Assembly (NCBI GenBank): GCA_946481235.1
Contig: CAMLME010000065.1
Location: forward strand, 1 to 10,241
DNA: 10,241 bases
Direction: 5' to 3'
From: an uncultured Methylobacillus sp.
Lineage (GTDB): Bacteria > Pseudomonadota > Gammaproteobacteria > Burkholderiales > Methylophilaceae
Numbering within the stretch: the stretch's first letter is position 1; each line of letters starts with the position of its first letter. Positions 1-6,211 of this stretch are shown here, one piece after another. A model generated the notes under the pieces. The model saw only the letters and a list, made by a program, of their open reading frames with translations. It had not been told where the DNA came from and made no database searches. A program made the position numbers and the translations under genes.

Positions 1-205
1 ACAGCCGCAGCTTGTCGCGCGAGAACTCCTCGCGCGTCCCGTTCTGCTTGACCACTTGCGGCATGTGCAGTTCCGCTTTTTCGTAAGTGGTAAAACGCTT
101 CTCGCAGGAAGCGCAGCGACGACGACGACGGATGGTATCGCCTTCGTCATTGACGCGGGAGTCAATGACCTGGGTATCGTCGGCGCCGCAGAACGGACAT
201 TTCAC
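1..205 (-). CDS. nrdR: Transcriptional repressor NrdR, N-terminal part (cut by window edge)
   Basis: The reverse strand from a GTG start at 205 encodes 68 residues with the NrdR signature. A zinc ribbon is formed by C3/C6 (CPFC) and C31/C34 (CASC), separated by the typical stretch with 'DSR', a run of five arginines (26-30) and 'RFTTYE'. The ATP-cone domain begins around residue 49 and runs out of the window; the family is about 150 residues long, so more than half is missing. NrdR binds ATP/dATP and represses ribonucleotide reductase genes through NrdR boxes. GTG is chosen because the conserved 'MKCPFC' start fits exactly there and a GGAG (216-219) lies about 10 bases upstream, inside the end of glyA. 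The 5-base gap after glyA implies co-transcription, and glyA-nrdR is a common order in betaproteobacteria. Identification is secure. Confidence 0.95.
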   Translation of the reverse strand, partial: MKCPFCGADDTQVIDSRVNDEGDTIRRRRRCASCEKRFTTYEKAELHMPQVVKQNGTREEFSRDKLRL

Positions 206-210
206 GGGGC

Positions 211-1458
211 TTAAGCTCCGTAGACCGGGAAGCGAGCGGTCAATGCGTGCACCTTGTCGCGCACGGCAGCGATCTTCGCTTCGTCGGTCGGCGCATCCAG
301 CACGTCGGCGATGAAGTGCGCGACCTGGCGGGCTTCTTCTTCCTTGAAGCCGCGCGTGGTGATCGCCGGCGAGCCGATGCGGATGCCGGAGGTGACGAAC
401 GGGCTTTCCGGATCGTTAGGAATCGCGTTCTTGTTGACGGTGATGTCCGCCAGCCCCAGCGCCGCGTCGGCCGCCTTGCCGGTCAGGCCCTTGGGACGCA
501 GGTCGACGAGGAACATGTGCGATTCGGTGCGGCCGGAGATGATGCGCACGCCGCGTTCGGCCAGGGTTTGCGCCATCGCGCTGGCGTTCTTCAGCACCTG
601 CTCTTGGTACACCTTGAATTCCGGCGTCATTGCTTCAGCAAAGGCCACCGCCTTGCCAGCGATCACATGCATCAGCGGGCCGCCTTGCAACGACGGGAAG
701 ACATTGGAGTTGATCGACTTTTCGTATTCCGCCTTGGCGAGAATGATGCCGCCGCGCGGGCCGCGCAGGGTCTTGTGCGTGGTGGAGGTGACGAAATCGG
801 CATGCGGCACCGGATTCGGATACACGCCGGCAGCGATCAGGCCGGAATAGTGGGCCATGTCGACCATGAAATAGGCGCCGACCTTCTTGGCGATTTCGGC
901 CATACGCGCCCAGTCAAAGCGCAGTGCATAAGCGGACGCACCACCAATCAGCAGCTTGGGTTGCTTTTCCATCGCCACGCGCTCCATGTCGTCGTAGTCG
1001 ATCTCTTCCTTGTCGTTCACTCCGTAGGCGACGATGTTGAACAGCTTGCCGGACAGGTTGGCCGGGGAGCCGTGCGTCAGGTGGCCGCCGTGGCCGAGGT
1101 TCATGCCCATCACCGTGTCGCCCGGTTTGAGGATGGAGAAATACACTGCCTGATTGGCCTGCGAGCCGGAGTGCGGCTGCACGTTGGCATATTCAGCGCC
1201 GAACAGCTTCTTTACGCGGTCGATGGCGATCTGTTCGATCTGATCCACATACTCGCAACCGCCGTAGAAACGCTTGCCCGGATACCCTTCGGCGTACTTA
1301 TTGGTCAGTTGCGACCCTTGCGCCTGCATGACGGCCGGGCTGGTGTAATTTTCGGAAGCGATCAGCTCGATGTGATGCTCCTGACGCTGGCGCTCGCCTT
1401 CGATGGCTTGCCAGATTTCCGCGTCACACGAGTTGAGGGTTTGGGAGTAGCTGAACAT
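211..1458 (-). CDS. glyA: Serine hydroxymethyltransferase
   Basis: This cytosolic PLP enzyme interconverts serine plus tetrahydrofolate with glycine plus 5,10-methylene-THF, the main source of one-carbon units. The 415-residue product matches the family's usual length. The PLP lysine is K229 in '[14 protein letters not shown]', the same number as the E. coli enzyme. Other family blocks are '[10 protein letters not shown]' (31-40), '[15 protein letters not shown]' (53-67), '[13 protein letters not shown]' (94-106) and '[13 protein letters not shown]' (199-211). The ATG at 1456-1458 is preferred over an in-frame TTG at 1477-1479: it gives the family's normal N-terminus (MFSYSQTL) and has a GGAA about 9 bases upstream. 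It is the first gene of a glyA-nrdR transcription unit. No key residue is missing. Very confident. Confidence 0.98.
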   Translation of the reverse strand: MFSYSQTLNSCDAEIWQAIEGERQRQEHHIELIASENYTSPAVMQAQGSQLTNKYAEGYPGKRFYGGCEYVDQIEQIAIDRVKKLFGAEYANVQPHSGSQANQAVYFSILKPGDTVMGMNLGHGGHLTHGSPANLSGKLFNIVAYGVNDKEEIDYDDMERVAMEKQPKLLIGGASAYALRFDWARMAEIAKKVGAYFMVDMAHYSGLIAAGVYPNPVPHADFVTSTTHKTLRGPRGGIILAKAEYEKSINSNVFPSLQGGPLMHVIAGKAVAFAEAMTPEFKVYQEQVLKNASAMAQTLAERGVRIISGRTESHMFLVDLRPKGLTGKAADAALGLADITVNKNAIPNDPESPFVTSGIRIGSPAITTRGFKEEEARQVAHFIADVLDAPTDEAKIAAVRDKVHALTARFPVYGA

Positions 1459-1488
1459 AGGTCGATTTCCGGGATGCAAAATGGTTGA

Positions 1489-1494
1489 ATTCTA
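1489..1494 (-). promoter_or_regulatory. Possible -10 box of the glyA promoter
   Basis: On the minus strand this reads TAGAAT, five of six matches to TATAAT, about 30 bases before the glyA ATG. It lies next to a small AACATGTT palindrome. No convincing -35 is seen at 16-18 bases, so either the promoter is activator dependent or the box is fortuitous. Confidence 0.35.
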
Positions 1495-1690
1495 ACATGT
1501 TAAGCCCCTCTCTCGCATCCTTGGGGCCGCATGGAATTACCGGAATGGCTGTTTACAGCCGCTGCGGTTCCGATCAACCAGTGCGCCCATCCCGACCCTC
1601 ACGCAACCCTTTGTTTTACATGCACCTCAGTGCTGGCATATGGTTTGCTCATGTCTAGGCGAGCGATCTCTCCATCGTCTTCCACTAAAC

Positions 1691-1735
1691 CCCGCCGGGC
1701 GAATAACAACACGACCGTCCGGCGGGTCTTTTTTT
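1691..1735 (+). terminator. Rho-independent terminator facing right
   Basis: An 8-bp perfect stem, CCCGCCGG (1691-1698) with CCGGCGGG (1719-1726), encloses a 20-base loop and is followed by TC and seven T's (1729-1735). The reverse strand lacks a T-run after the stem, so the terminator acts on plus-strand transcripts. No recognised plus-strand gene precedes it within the window, since glyA is on the other strand. It therefore either ends an unrecognised small RNA or shields the fumarase promoter from antisense-to-glyA read-through. Confidence 0.7.
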
Positions 1736-1748
1736 GCCTGCAGCGCGC

Positions 1749-1754
1749 TATAAT
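1749..1754 (+). promoter_or_regulatory. -10 box of the fumarase operon promoter
   Basis: A perfect TATAAT sits 27 bases before the fumarase ATG, just after the terminator T-run. A start site near 1761 would leave a leader of about 20 bases. The -35 position (around 1726-1731, in the T-run) does not resemble TTGACA, so the promoter may depend on an activator or on the AT-rich upstream stretch. Confidence 0.55.
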
Positions 1755-1781
1755 CCTGCAATTGAATCAGCGGCCTCCAGC

Positions 1782-3302
1782 ATGACCCTTATCCGCGAAA
1801 AGGACTTCGTCGACAGCATCGCCGACGCCCTGCAATACATCTCCTATTACCACTCGCCCGACTTCCTGCACGCGATGCATGAAGCATGGAAGCGCGAACC
1901 CTCGCCCGCAGCGCGCGACGCCATCGCACAGATTCTGGTGAACTCCTACCTGTGCGCCGAAGGGCAGCGACCGCTGTGCCAGGATACCGGCATCGTCACC
2001 GCCTTCATCAAGGTCGGCATGCAGGTAAATTGGGACACCGACAAGAGCCTGCAGGACATGGTCGACGAAGGCGTGCGTCGCGCGTATCGACATCCGGACA
2101 ACGTGCTGCGCGCCTCCATCGTGGCCGACCCCGCAGGCAACCGCAAGAACACGCGTGACAACACCCCGTCCATCGTGCACGTCGAACTGGTACCGGGCGA
2201 CAAGGTGGATATTCGCATTGCAGCCAAGGGCGGCGGTTCGGAAAACAAGGCGCAGTTCGCGATGCTGGAGCCATCCGACGATATCGTTGAATGGGTGCTG
2301 GAAACCGTGCCAAAAATGGGTGCCGGCTGGTGCCCTCCCGGCGTGCTCGGTATCGGCATCGGCGGCACCGCAGAAAAAGCGGTACTGTTAGCCAAGGAAT
2401 CGCTGATGGCCTCCATCGACATCCAGGAGCTGAAAGCACGCGGCCCGCAGAATCGCGCCGAGGAATTGCGGCTGGAACTCTACGAAAAGGTCAACCGCCT
2501 CGGTATAGGCGCACAAGGGCTGGGCGGCCTCACCACCGTACTGGACGTCAAGGTGCTGGACTACCCGACACACGCCACGTCCCTGCCTGTTGCGATGATC
2601 CCCAACTGTGCCGCCACGCGCCACGTGCATTTCACGCTGGATGGCAGCGGTCCGACGCAATTGCCCGCGCCCAAACTGGAAGACTGGCCGCAGATCGCGC
2701 TGGACGCCGGAGCGCCGATGCGTCGCGTCAATCTCGATCAATTGACCTCTACCGACATCGCACAATGGCAGCCTGGCGAAAAGCTGCTGCTGTCCGGCAA
2801 GCTGCTGACCGGCCGCGATGCCGCCCACCGCCGTTTGGCCGAAATGGCCGCGCGCGGCGAGCCCATGCCCGTAGACTTCACAAACCGTTTTATCTATTAC
2901 GTCGGCCCCGTCGATCCGGTGCGCGACGAAGCCGTCGGCCCGGCAGGCCCAACTACCGCTACCCGCATGGATCGATATACCGATTTCATGCTGGAACATA
3001 CCGGCCTGCTCGGCATGATAGGCAAGGCCGAACGCAGCGAAGCGACCGTCGACACGATCCGCCGCCACAAATCGGTGTACCTGATCGCAGTCGGCGGCGC
3101 CGCTTACCTGGTTTCCAAGGCTATCAAATCCGCTTGCATCGTCGCCTTTCCCGATCTCGGCATGGAGGCCATCTACGAATTCGAGGTGGAAGACATGCCG
3201 GTGACGGTTGCGGTGGACACTCAGGGCCATTCGGTTCATGTCAGCGGCCCCATCGAGTGGCGCGCGAAGATCGGCCATATCCCTGTATTTACGGAGTCGT
3301 AA
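1782..3302 (+). CDS. fumA: Fumarate hydratase, class I ([4Fe-4S])
   Basis: The 506-residue product is a class I fumarase, which reversibly hydrates fumarate to malate in the TCA cycle using an oxygen-labile [4Fe-4S] cluster. Three cysteines lie in the expected family contexts as cluster ligands: C66 in 'LCQDTG', C184 in 'GWCPPG' and C276 in 'PNCAATRH'. The alpha domain covers about residues 10-285 and includes 'GGGSENK' (150-156) and 'GIGIGGTAEKA' (190-200). The beta (fumerase C) domain covers about 290-500 with 'LLSGKLLTGRDAAHR' (336-350) and 'GPTTATRMD' (389-397). The ATG at 1782 was chosen for the family N-terminus; no good Shine-Dalgarno precedes it. The gene's stop overlaps the next start (TAATG). 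L-tartrate dehydratase is the nearest alternative, but the single-chain alpha-beta layout fits fumarase. The specific symbol is less certain than the family. Confidence 0.93.
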   Translation: MTLIREKDFVDSIADALQYISYYHSPDFLHAMHEAWKREPSPAARDAIAQILVNSYLCAEGQRPLCQDTGIVTAFIKVGMQVNWDTDKSLQDMVDEGVRRAYRHPDNVLRASIVADPAGNRKNTRDNTPSIVHVELVPGDKVDIRIAAKGGGSENKAQFAMLEPSDDIVEWVLETVPKMGAGWCPPGVLGIGIGGTAEKAVLLAKESLMASIDIQELKARGPQNRAEELRLELYEKVNRLGIGAQGLGGLTTVLDVKVLDYPTHATSLPVAMIPNCAATRHVHFTLDGSGPTQLPAPKLEDWPQIALDAGAPMRRVNLDQLTSTDIAQWQPGEKLLLSGKLLTGRDAAHRRLAEMAARGEPMPVDFTNRFIYYVGPVDPVRDEAVGPAGPTTATRMDRYTDFMLEHTGLLGMIGKAERSEATVDTIRRHKSVYLIAVGGAAYLVSKAIKSACIVAFPDLGMEAIYEFEVEDMPVTVAVDTQGHSVHVSGPIEWRAKIGHIPVFTES

Positions 3303-4366
3303 TGGCACAACTGTTCAGTCCGCTCAAACTGAGGGAGATCGAACTCAAGAATCGCATCGTCGTTTCACCGATGTGCCAGTATTCGGCCGATGGCGGCATG
3401 CCCAACAACTGGCATCTCGTCAATTACGGCAGCCGTGCCGTCGGAGGTGCGGCACTGGTGATGGTCGAAGCGACTGCTGTATGTCCTGAGGGCCGGATCA
3501 CCCCTTGGTGTACCGGCATCTGGTCGGACGCACATACCGCTGCGTTTCGACCCATGACCGATTTCATCCGCGCTCAAGGTTCGGTGCCCGGCATCCAGAT
3601 CGCACATGCCGGCCGCAAAGCCTCATGCACTCAGCCCTGGACCGGCAGCCAGTTCATTCCCTTGGGAGCCGGGGGCTGGCAAACCGTCGCCCCTTCGGCG
3701 ATTCCGTTCAGCCCGGCTCACGGCGTACCGCATGCATTGACCCATGATGAGATCGACGGCATCGTCGAATTGTTTGCCGAAGCGGCCTGCCGCGCACTGG
3801 CCGCCGGCTTCGAGGTTGCGGAAGTGCACTGCGCGCACGGCTATCTGTTGAATGAGTTTCTGTCGCCGCTCGCTAACCATCGCGACGACGCATACGGCGG
3901 CAGCCTTGAAAACCGTTGCCGCCTGCCGTTGCGCGTCGCCAAAACAATACGCGACTTGTGGCCGGCGCAATGGCCGGTGTTCGTGCGCATCTCGGCAACG
4001 GATTGGGTCGATGGCGGTTGGGATCTCGCGCAATCGATACAATTCGCCAAATGGTTGAAGGAGATCGGCATCGACCTCATCGACTGCTCTACAGGCGGCA
4101 TGGTGCCGAATGCGCAGATTCCGGCCGGGCCCGGCTTTCAAGTGCCATTTGCAGCCGGGGTACGCAAGGAGGCTGGCATCGCAACGGGCGCCGTCGGCAT
4201 CATTACCACCTCGGCGCAGGCCGAACAGATACTTGTGGACGGCCAGGCAGATGCGATTTTCCTCGCGCGAGAATTGCTACGGGACCCCTACTGGCCGCTA
4301 CGTGCCGCACGCGAACTGGGCGTGGACGTGGAGTGGCCGAATCAATATGTAAGAGCTAAAAGATAA
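3302..4366 (+). CDS. NADH:flavin oxidoreductase, Old Yellow Enzyme (YqjM-like) family
   Basis: The product is a 354-residue FMN-dependent ene-reductase of the 'thermophilic-like' YqjM/XenA class, a single TIM barrel in the cytosol reducing activated C=C bonds with NAD(P)H. Family residues are visible: C25 and Y27 in 'SPMCQYS', H176/H179/Y181 in 'HCAHGYLLNEFLSPL' (substrate and FMN site), R229 in 'VRIS' and R323 in 'LARELLRDPYWP'. The C-terminus is arginine-rich (QYVRAKR), where YqjM-class enzymes supply an arginine to the neighbouring subunit. The start codon shares its A with the fumarase stop (TAATG), with GGAG (3293-3296) just upstream inside fumarase, so translational coupling is likely. 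The natural substrate cannot be read from sequence; a role in detoxifying electrophilic enones is inference from the family. Confidence 0.92.
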   Translation: MAQLFSPLKLREIELKNRIVVSPMCQYSADGGMPNNWHLVNYGSRAVGGAALVMVEATAVCPEGRITPWCTGIWSDAHTAAFRPMTDFIRAQGSVPGIQIAHAGRKASCTQPWTGSQFIPLGAGGWQTVAPSAIPFSPAHGVPHALTHDEIDGIVELFAEAACRALAAGFEVAEVHCAHGYLLNEFLSPLANHRDDAYGGSLENRCRLPLRVAKTIRDLWPAQWPVFVRISATDWVDGGWDLAQSIQFAKWLKEIGIDLIDCSTGGMVPNAQIPAGPGFQVPFAAGVRKEAGIATGAVGIITTSAQAEQILVDGQADAIFLARELLRDPYWPLRAARELGVDVEWPNQYVRAKR

Positions 4367-4384
4367 ATCCGGGAGAAAAAACGA

Positions 4385-4579
4385 ATGAAATGGACTGACG
4401 TACAACAGATCGCAGAAGAGCTATACGACCAGCACCCGGACATTGATCCGCGCACGATACGCTTTACCGACTTGCATAACTATGTTGTTGGACTGGATGA
4501 CTTCGACGACGAGCATAACCGTGGCGGCGAGAAAGTTCTGGAAGCGATCCAGGCTGCCTGGATCGCTGAAGCCGAATAA
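4385..4579 (+). CDS. iscX: Fe-S assembly accessory protein IscX
   Basis: This 64-residue acidic protein is close to full-length E. coli IscX (66 residues). It shares the blocks 'MKWTD', 'ALYD-hP-D-DP-T-RFTD-H' and 'LDDFDDEHN', and the ending 'EKVLEAI..AW..EAE'. IscX binds IscS and iron through its acidic surface and modulates Fe-S cluster assembly as a frataxin-like regulator. A clear GGGAG (4371-4375) precedes the ATG by 9 bases. It lies 18 bases after the oxidoreductase gene and is probably the third gene of the fumarase operon, not the last gene of an isc operon, which is its usual place. hemN converges 3 bases beyond its stop. Identification is secure. Confidence 0.95.
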   Translation: MKWTDVQQIAEELYDQHPDIDPRTIRFTDLHNYVVGLDDFDDEHNRGGEKVLEAIQAAWIAEAE

Positions 4580-4582
4580 AGC

Positions 4583-5974
4583 TTAAATCGTCCGGGAGTA
4601 ACGCGGCTTGTCGGTCGCCTGCTGGCGCAGGTAACCGTCGAATGCCATCGCGATATTACGCAGGAAGACCCGTCCCGCTTCGGTTACGCGGATCGTCGCG
4701 GGCTCAAGCACCACCAGCCCGTCTGTGTGCATTTCCTTCAGTTCTTCCAGCGCATCGGCGAAGTGGCTGTCGAAATCGATATTCCATTGCTTGCCGAAGG
4801 CCGCCTTGTCCAACTCCAGGTCGCACATGATCTGGGTAATGGCCTCGCGTCGCAGTTTGTCCTCGCGAGAAATGCGCAGGCCGCGCTCGATGGGCAGCGT
4901 GCCGGCCTCAACCCTCTCGCGATATTCCGAGATCACTTTCACGTTCTGCGCATAGACATCGTCGGTCTGCGAAATCGCCGAAACGCCGAAAGCGAGGATG
5001 TCGCAATCCTTATGCGTGGTGTAGCCCTGGAAGTTGCGGTACAGCGTCTTGGCTTTTTGCGCCTTCACCAGTTCGTCGTCAGGACGGGCGAAGTGGTCCA
5101 TGCCAATATACACGTAGCCCGCAGCGGTCAGTTTTTCCAGAGTCAGTTTCTGCAATGCCAGGCGCTGGTCCAGGTGCGGCAACGTTTCTTCCGCGATCAG
5201 CTTCTGGTGCTTTTTCATCCAAGGTACATGCGCATAATTGAATACGGCAAAACGATCCGGCGCCATTCCGATAACCGTGTCCAGCGTACGCTCGAAGGTT
5301 TCCGGCGTCTGATGGGGCAAGCCGACCATCAGGTCGAAGTTGACGCTCTCGAATCCTTCCTCGCGAATCCAGCCATATACCTCACGAATTAATGCCTCGG
5401 GCTGCACGCGATTGACGGCATGCTGCACCTTGTCATTCAGATCCTGCACGCCAAGGCTGACGCGGTTGAAGCCACTTTGACGCAAGGCCCGGATATGTTC
5501 GAAGGTGAGTTCGCGCGGGTCCATTTCGCAGCCGATTTCGGCATCCGGCGCAATGCTGAATTTGCTGGCAAGGTACTCATACAGCCGACGCAAATCATCG
5601 GGATGAAGATAAGTCGGCGTACCGCCGCCCCAATGCAATTGCCGCACTTTTCTTTGCGGGCTGGTCAGTGCTGCCACCTGGTCGATTTCGCGGAACAGGA
5701 CTTCCAGATAGGCCTTGGCCTTGCTGTAGTCCTTGGTAGCGATCATGTTGCAACCGCAGTAATAGCACAGCGTGTCGCAGAAGGGGATGTGGGTGTAGAG
5801 CGAGATATCGCGGCCTTTGTCCTGCGTGGCGCGCAACTCTTCCTCCCACTGCGCAGGGCCGAAGCTCTCGTGGAAATAGGGAGCGGTCGGGTACGACGTG
5901 TAGCGTGGCCCGGCCTTGCAATATTTATGAAGCAATTCGGCAGAAAATTCCATACGGGTCATTATATCAGACAT
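4583..5974 (-). CDS. hemN: Oxygen-independent coproporphyrinogen III dehydrogenase (radical SAM)
   Basis: HemN oxidatively decarboxylates coproporphyrinogen III to protoporphyrinogen IX without oxygen, in the cytosolic haem pathway. From the ATG at 5974 the product has 463 residues (E. coli 457). The radical-SAM motif is C66-x3-C70-x2-C73 in 'HIPFCDTLCYYCGCN', with the extra C75 typical of true HemN, as opposed to HemW. 'GPRYTSYPTA' (22-31) and 'HWGGGTPTYL' (SAM-binding glycines) are also present, with a HemN C-terminal domain at the end. The start is not settled. 5974 gives an N-terminus close to E. coli's but only a weak AAGAT upstream; in-frame ATGs at 5962 and 5953 are alternatives, and 5953 would follow an extended -10 box directly. 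The gene is divergent from the c-di-GMP operon and convergent with iscX. Confidence 0.95.
   Translation of the reverse strand: MSDIMTRMEFSAELLHKYCKAGPRYTSYPTAPYFHESFGPAQWEEELRATQDKGRDISLYTHIPFCDTLCYYCGCNMIATKDYSKAKAYLEVLFREIDQVAALTSPQRKVRQLHWGGGTPTYLHPDDLRRLYEYLASKFSIAPDAEIGCEMDPRELTFEHIRALRQSGFNRVSLGVQDLNDKVQHAVNRVQPEALIREVYGWIREEGFESVNFDLMVGLPHQTPETFERTLDTVIGMAPDRFAVFNYAHVPWMKKHQKLIAEETLPHLDQRLALQKLTLEKLTAAGYVYIGMDHFARPDDELVKAQKAKTLYRNFQGYTTHKDCDILAFGVSAISQTDDVYAQNVKVISEYRERVEAGTLPIERGLRISREDKLRREAITQIMCDLELDKAAFGKQWNIDFDSHFADALEELKEMHTDGLVVLEPATIRVTEAGRVFLRNIAMAFDGYLRQQATDKPRYSRTI
5961..5969 (-). promoter_or_regulatory. Consensus extended -10 element at the hemN 5' end
   Basis: The minus strand reads TGATATAAT, a perfect TGnTATAAT extended -10. 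Its last base lies 8 bases before the in-frame ATG at 5951-5953, so a transcript from it would begin at or next to that ATG and be leaderless. It lies within the coding region if translation starts at 5974. A -35 is weak (TTGTTA at 19 bases), which extended -10 promoters can tolerate. The AT-rich setting means it could be fortuitous. Confidence 0.35.
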
Positions 5975-6021
5975 AGATATCTTTTTAACAAAAAGACAAT
6001 CACCCCCCGACCTAAGGGCTA

Positions 6022-6049
6022 TTGACATCCTGTCAGGAGAATCCAGAAT
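6022..6049 (+). promoter_or_regulatory. Promoter of the riboswitch / EAL-HDOD operon
   Basis: TTGACA (6022-6027, perfect -35), 16 bases, then CAGAAT (6044-6049, four of six including A2 and T6). The predicted start is near 6056, exactly where the riboswitch core begins. The fit of start site to aptamer supports it, although it leaves little sequence for the 5' strand of the outer helix. Confidence 0.5.
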
Positions 6050-6054
6050 GTCAA
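6027..6054 (-). promoter_or_regulatory. Possible hemN promoter overlapping the divergent one
   Basis: On the minus strand, TTGACA (6054-6049), 16 bases, then CAGGAT (6032-6027, three of six). A start near 6020 would give a 45-base leader before the ATG at 5974. The -10 is poor, so an activator would be expected. It competes with the extended -10 at 5961-5969 as the hemN promoter. Confidence 0.35.
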
Positions 6055-6055
6055 T

Positions 6056-6142
6056 CTTTGAAGGGTTAACCCGTCCGAAAGGCGGGGGCGCAAAGCAACC
6101 GGTCTAAGAAGTGTTCACTATATGACAGCGGGGCTACCGGGA
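6056..6142 (+). promoter_or_regulatory. Cyclic di-GMP-I riboswitch (GEMM-I class)
   Basis: The RNA carries the GEMM-I core in order. GGGTTAACC (6063-6071; family usually GGGCAAACC) leads into hairpin P2, 6070-6076 with 6081-6086, having one bulged U and a GAAA tetraloop (6077-6080). Then come the invariant CGCAAAGC (6089-6096) and hairpin P3 (6099-6104 with 6124-6131), which contains the tetraloop receptor as CTAAG (6104-6108) and TATG (6121-6124). The 3' strand AGCGGGGCTACCGG (6127-6140) closes the core. The aptamer binds c-di-GMP and controls the downstream gene, here an EAL-HDOD protein 70 bases away, a known type of target. The GGG at 6063-6065 is the form linked to c-di-GMP; the cGAMP-type variant has an A there. 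The outer helix P1 is weak or unusual: I see only short A-U pairing, or GAGAAT/ATTCTC at 6037-6042/6148-6153, which would require an earlier transcription start. Confidence 0.82.
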
Positions 6143-6164
6143 AATTTATTCTCGTTATCGTCAT

Positions 6165-6179
6165 ACGGGTTTTCTTTTC
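6165..6179 (+). promoter_or_regulatory. Possible expression platform of the riboswitch
   Basis: ACGGGTT (6165-6171) is a perfect 7-base complement of AACCCGT (6068-6074) in the 5' strand of aptamer helix P2, and is followed by TTCTTTTC. When the aptamer is not folded, this pairing could form a long-loop terminator-like structure; ligand binding would hold back its 5' strand and allow read-through (an ON switch). The roughly 90-base loop and the interrupted T-run make this uncertain. No ordinary compact terminator is visible between the aptamer and the ATG, so translational control is also possible. Confidence 0.35.
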
Positions 6180-6211
6180 ATTAACAATAAAAACCAAATG
6201 AAAGACCCAAC

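Larger units (their letters stand above)
1459..1781. other. 323-base intergenic region between divergent glyA and fumarase
   Basis: This is the longest stretch without a gene. From left to right it holds the glyA leader and a probable -10 (1489-1494), a GCCCC/GGGGC inverted repeat (1504-1508 with 1523-1527), a small hairpin GGCTG-TTTA-CAGCC (1547-1560), about 130 bases with no recognised motif, a rightward terminator (1691-1735) and the fumarase -10 (1749-1754). An 84-codon plus-strand reading frame from 1531 runs through both terminator and promoter and resembles no family I know, so I do not call it a gene. I see no tRNA, known riboswitch or tandem repeats here. Confidence 0.6.
6021..6055. 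repeat. Perfect inverted repeat in the hemN / EAL-HDOD divergent region
   Basis: ATTGACAT (6021-6028) and ATGTCAAT (6048-6055) are perfect 8-bp arms around 19 bases. A second, nested inverted repeat, TGACA-TCC-TGTCA, occupies 6023-6035. Each outer arm contains a consensus TTGACA facing inwards. It could be an operator for a dimeric regulator, or simply back-to-back promoters with good -35 boxes. Confidence 0.6.

Noticed and set aside
247..1488. 413-codon open frame on the plus strand
   Set aside because: It is antisense to the whole of glyA, whose conserved protein is certain. The translation is rich in H, R, G and V with no recognisable domain, as expected of a GC-biased shadow frame.
1561..1640. 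tRNA or T-loop-like stretch (GGTTCCGATCAACC)
   Set aside because: No acceptor stem, anticodon arm or correct T-loop consensus can be built around it on either strand.
1531..1785. 84-codon plus-strand frame in the intergenic region
   Set aside because: It reads through a strong terminator and the fumarase promoter, ends just inside the fumarase gene, and resembles no known protein.
2291..3301. Long N-terminal extension of the oxidoreductase frame back to 2291
   Set aside because: This stretch overlaps fumarase in another frame and is arginine-rich noise; the OYE protein begins with its normal N-terminus at 3302.
5420..6025. 201-codon plus-strand frame opposite hemN
   Set aside because: It is antisense to a well-conserved radical-SAM protein and shows no domain or ribosome binding site.
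6022..6035. FNR/Anr box for hemN (TTGAC-ATCC-TGTCA)
   Set aside because: Only the left half resembles TTGAT-N4-ATCAA; the right half matches poorly. hemN is often FNR-controlled, but this site does not show it.
6063..6072. GGGTTAACCC palindrome as a regulator binding site
   Set aside because: It is explained by the riboswitch core (GGG-Y-W-AACC followed by helix P2), so no separate operator is needed.
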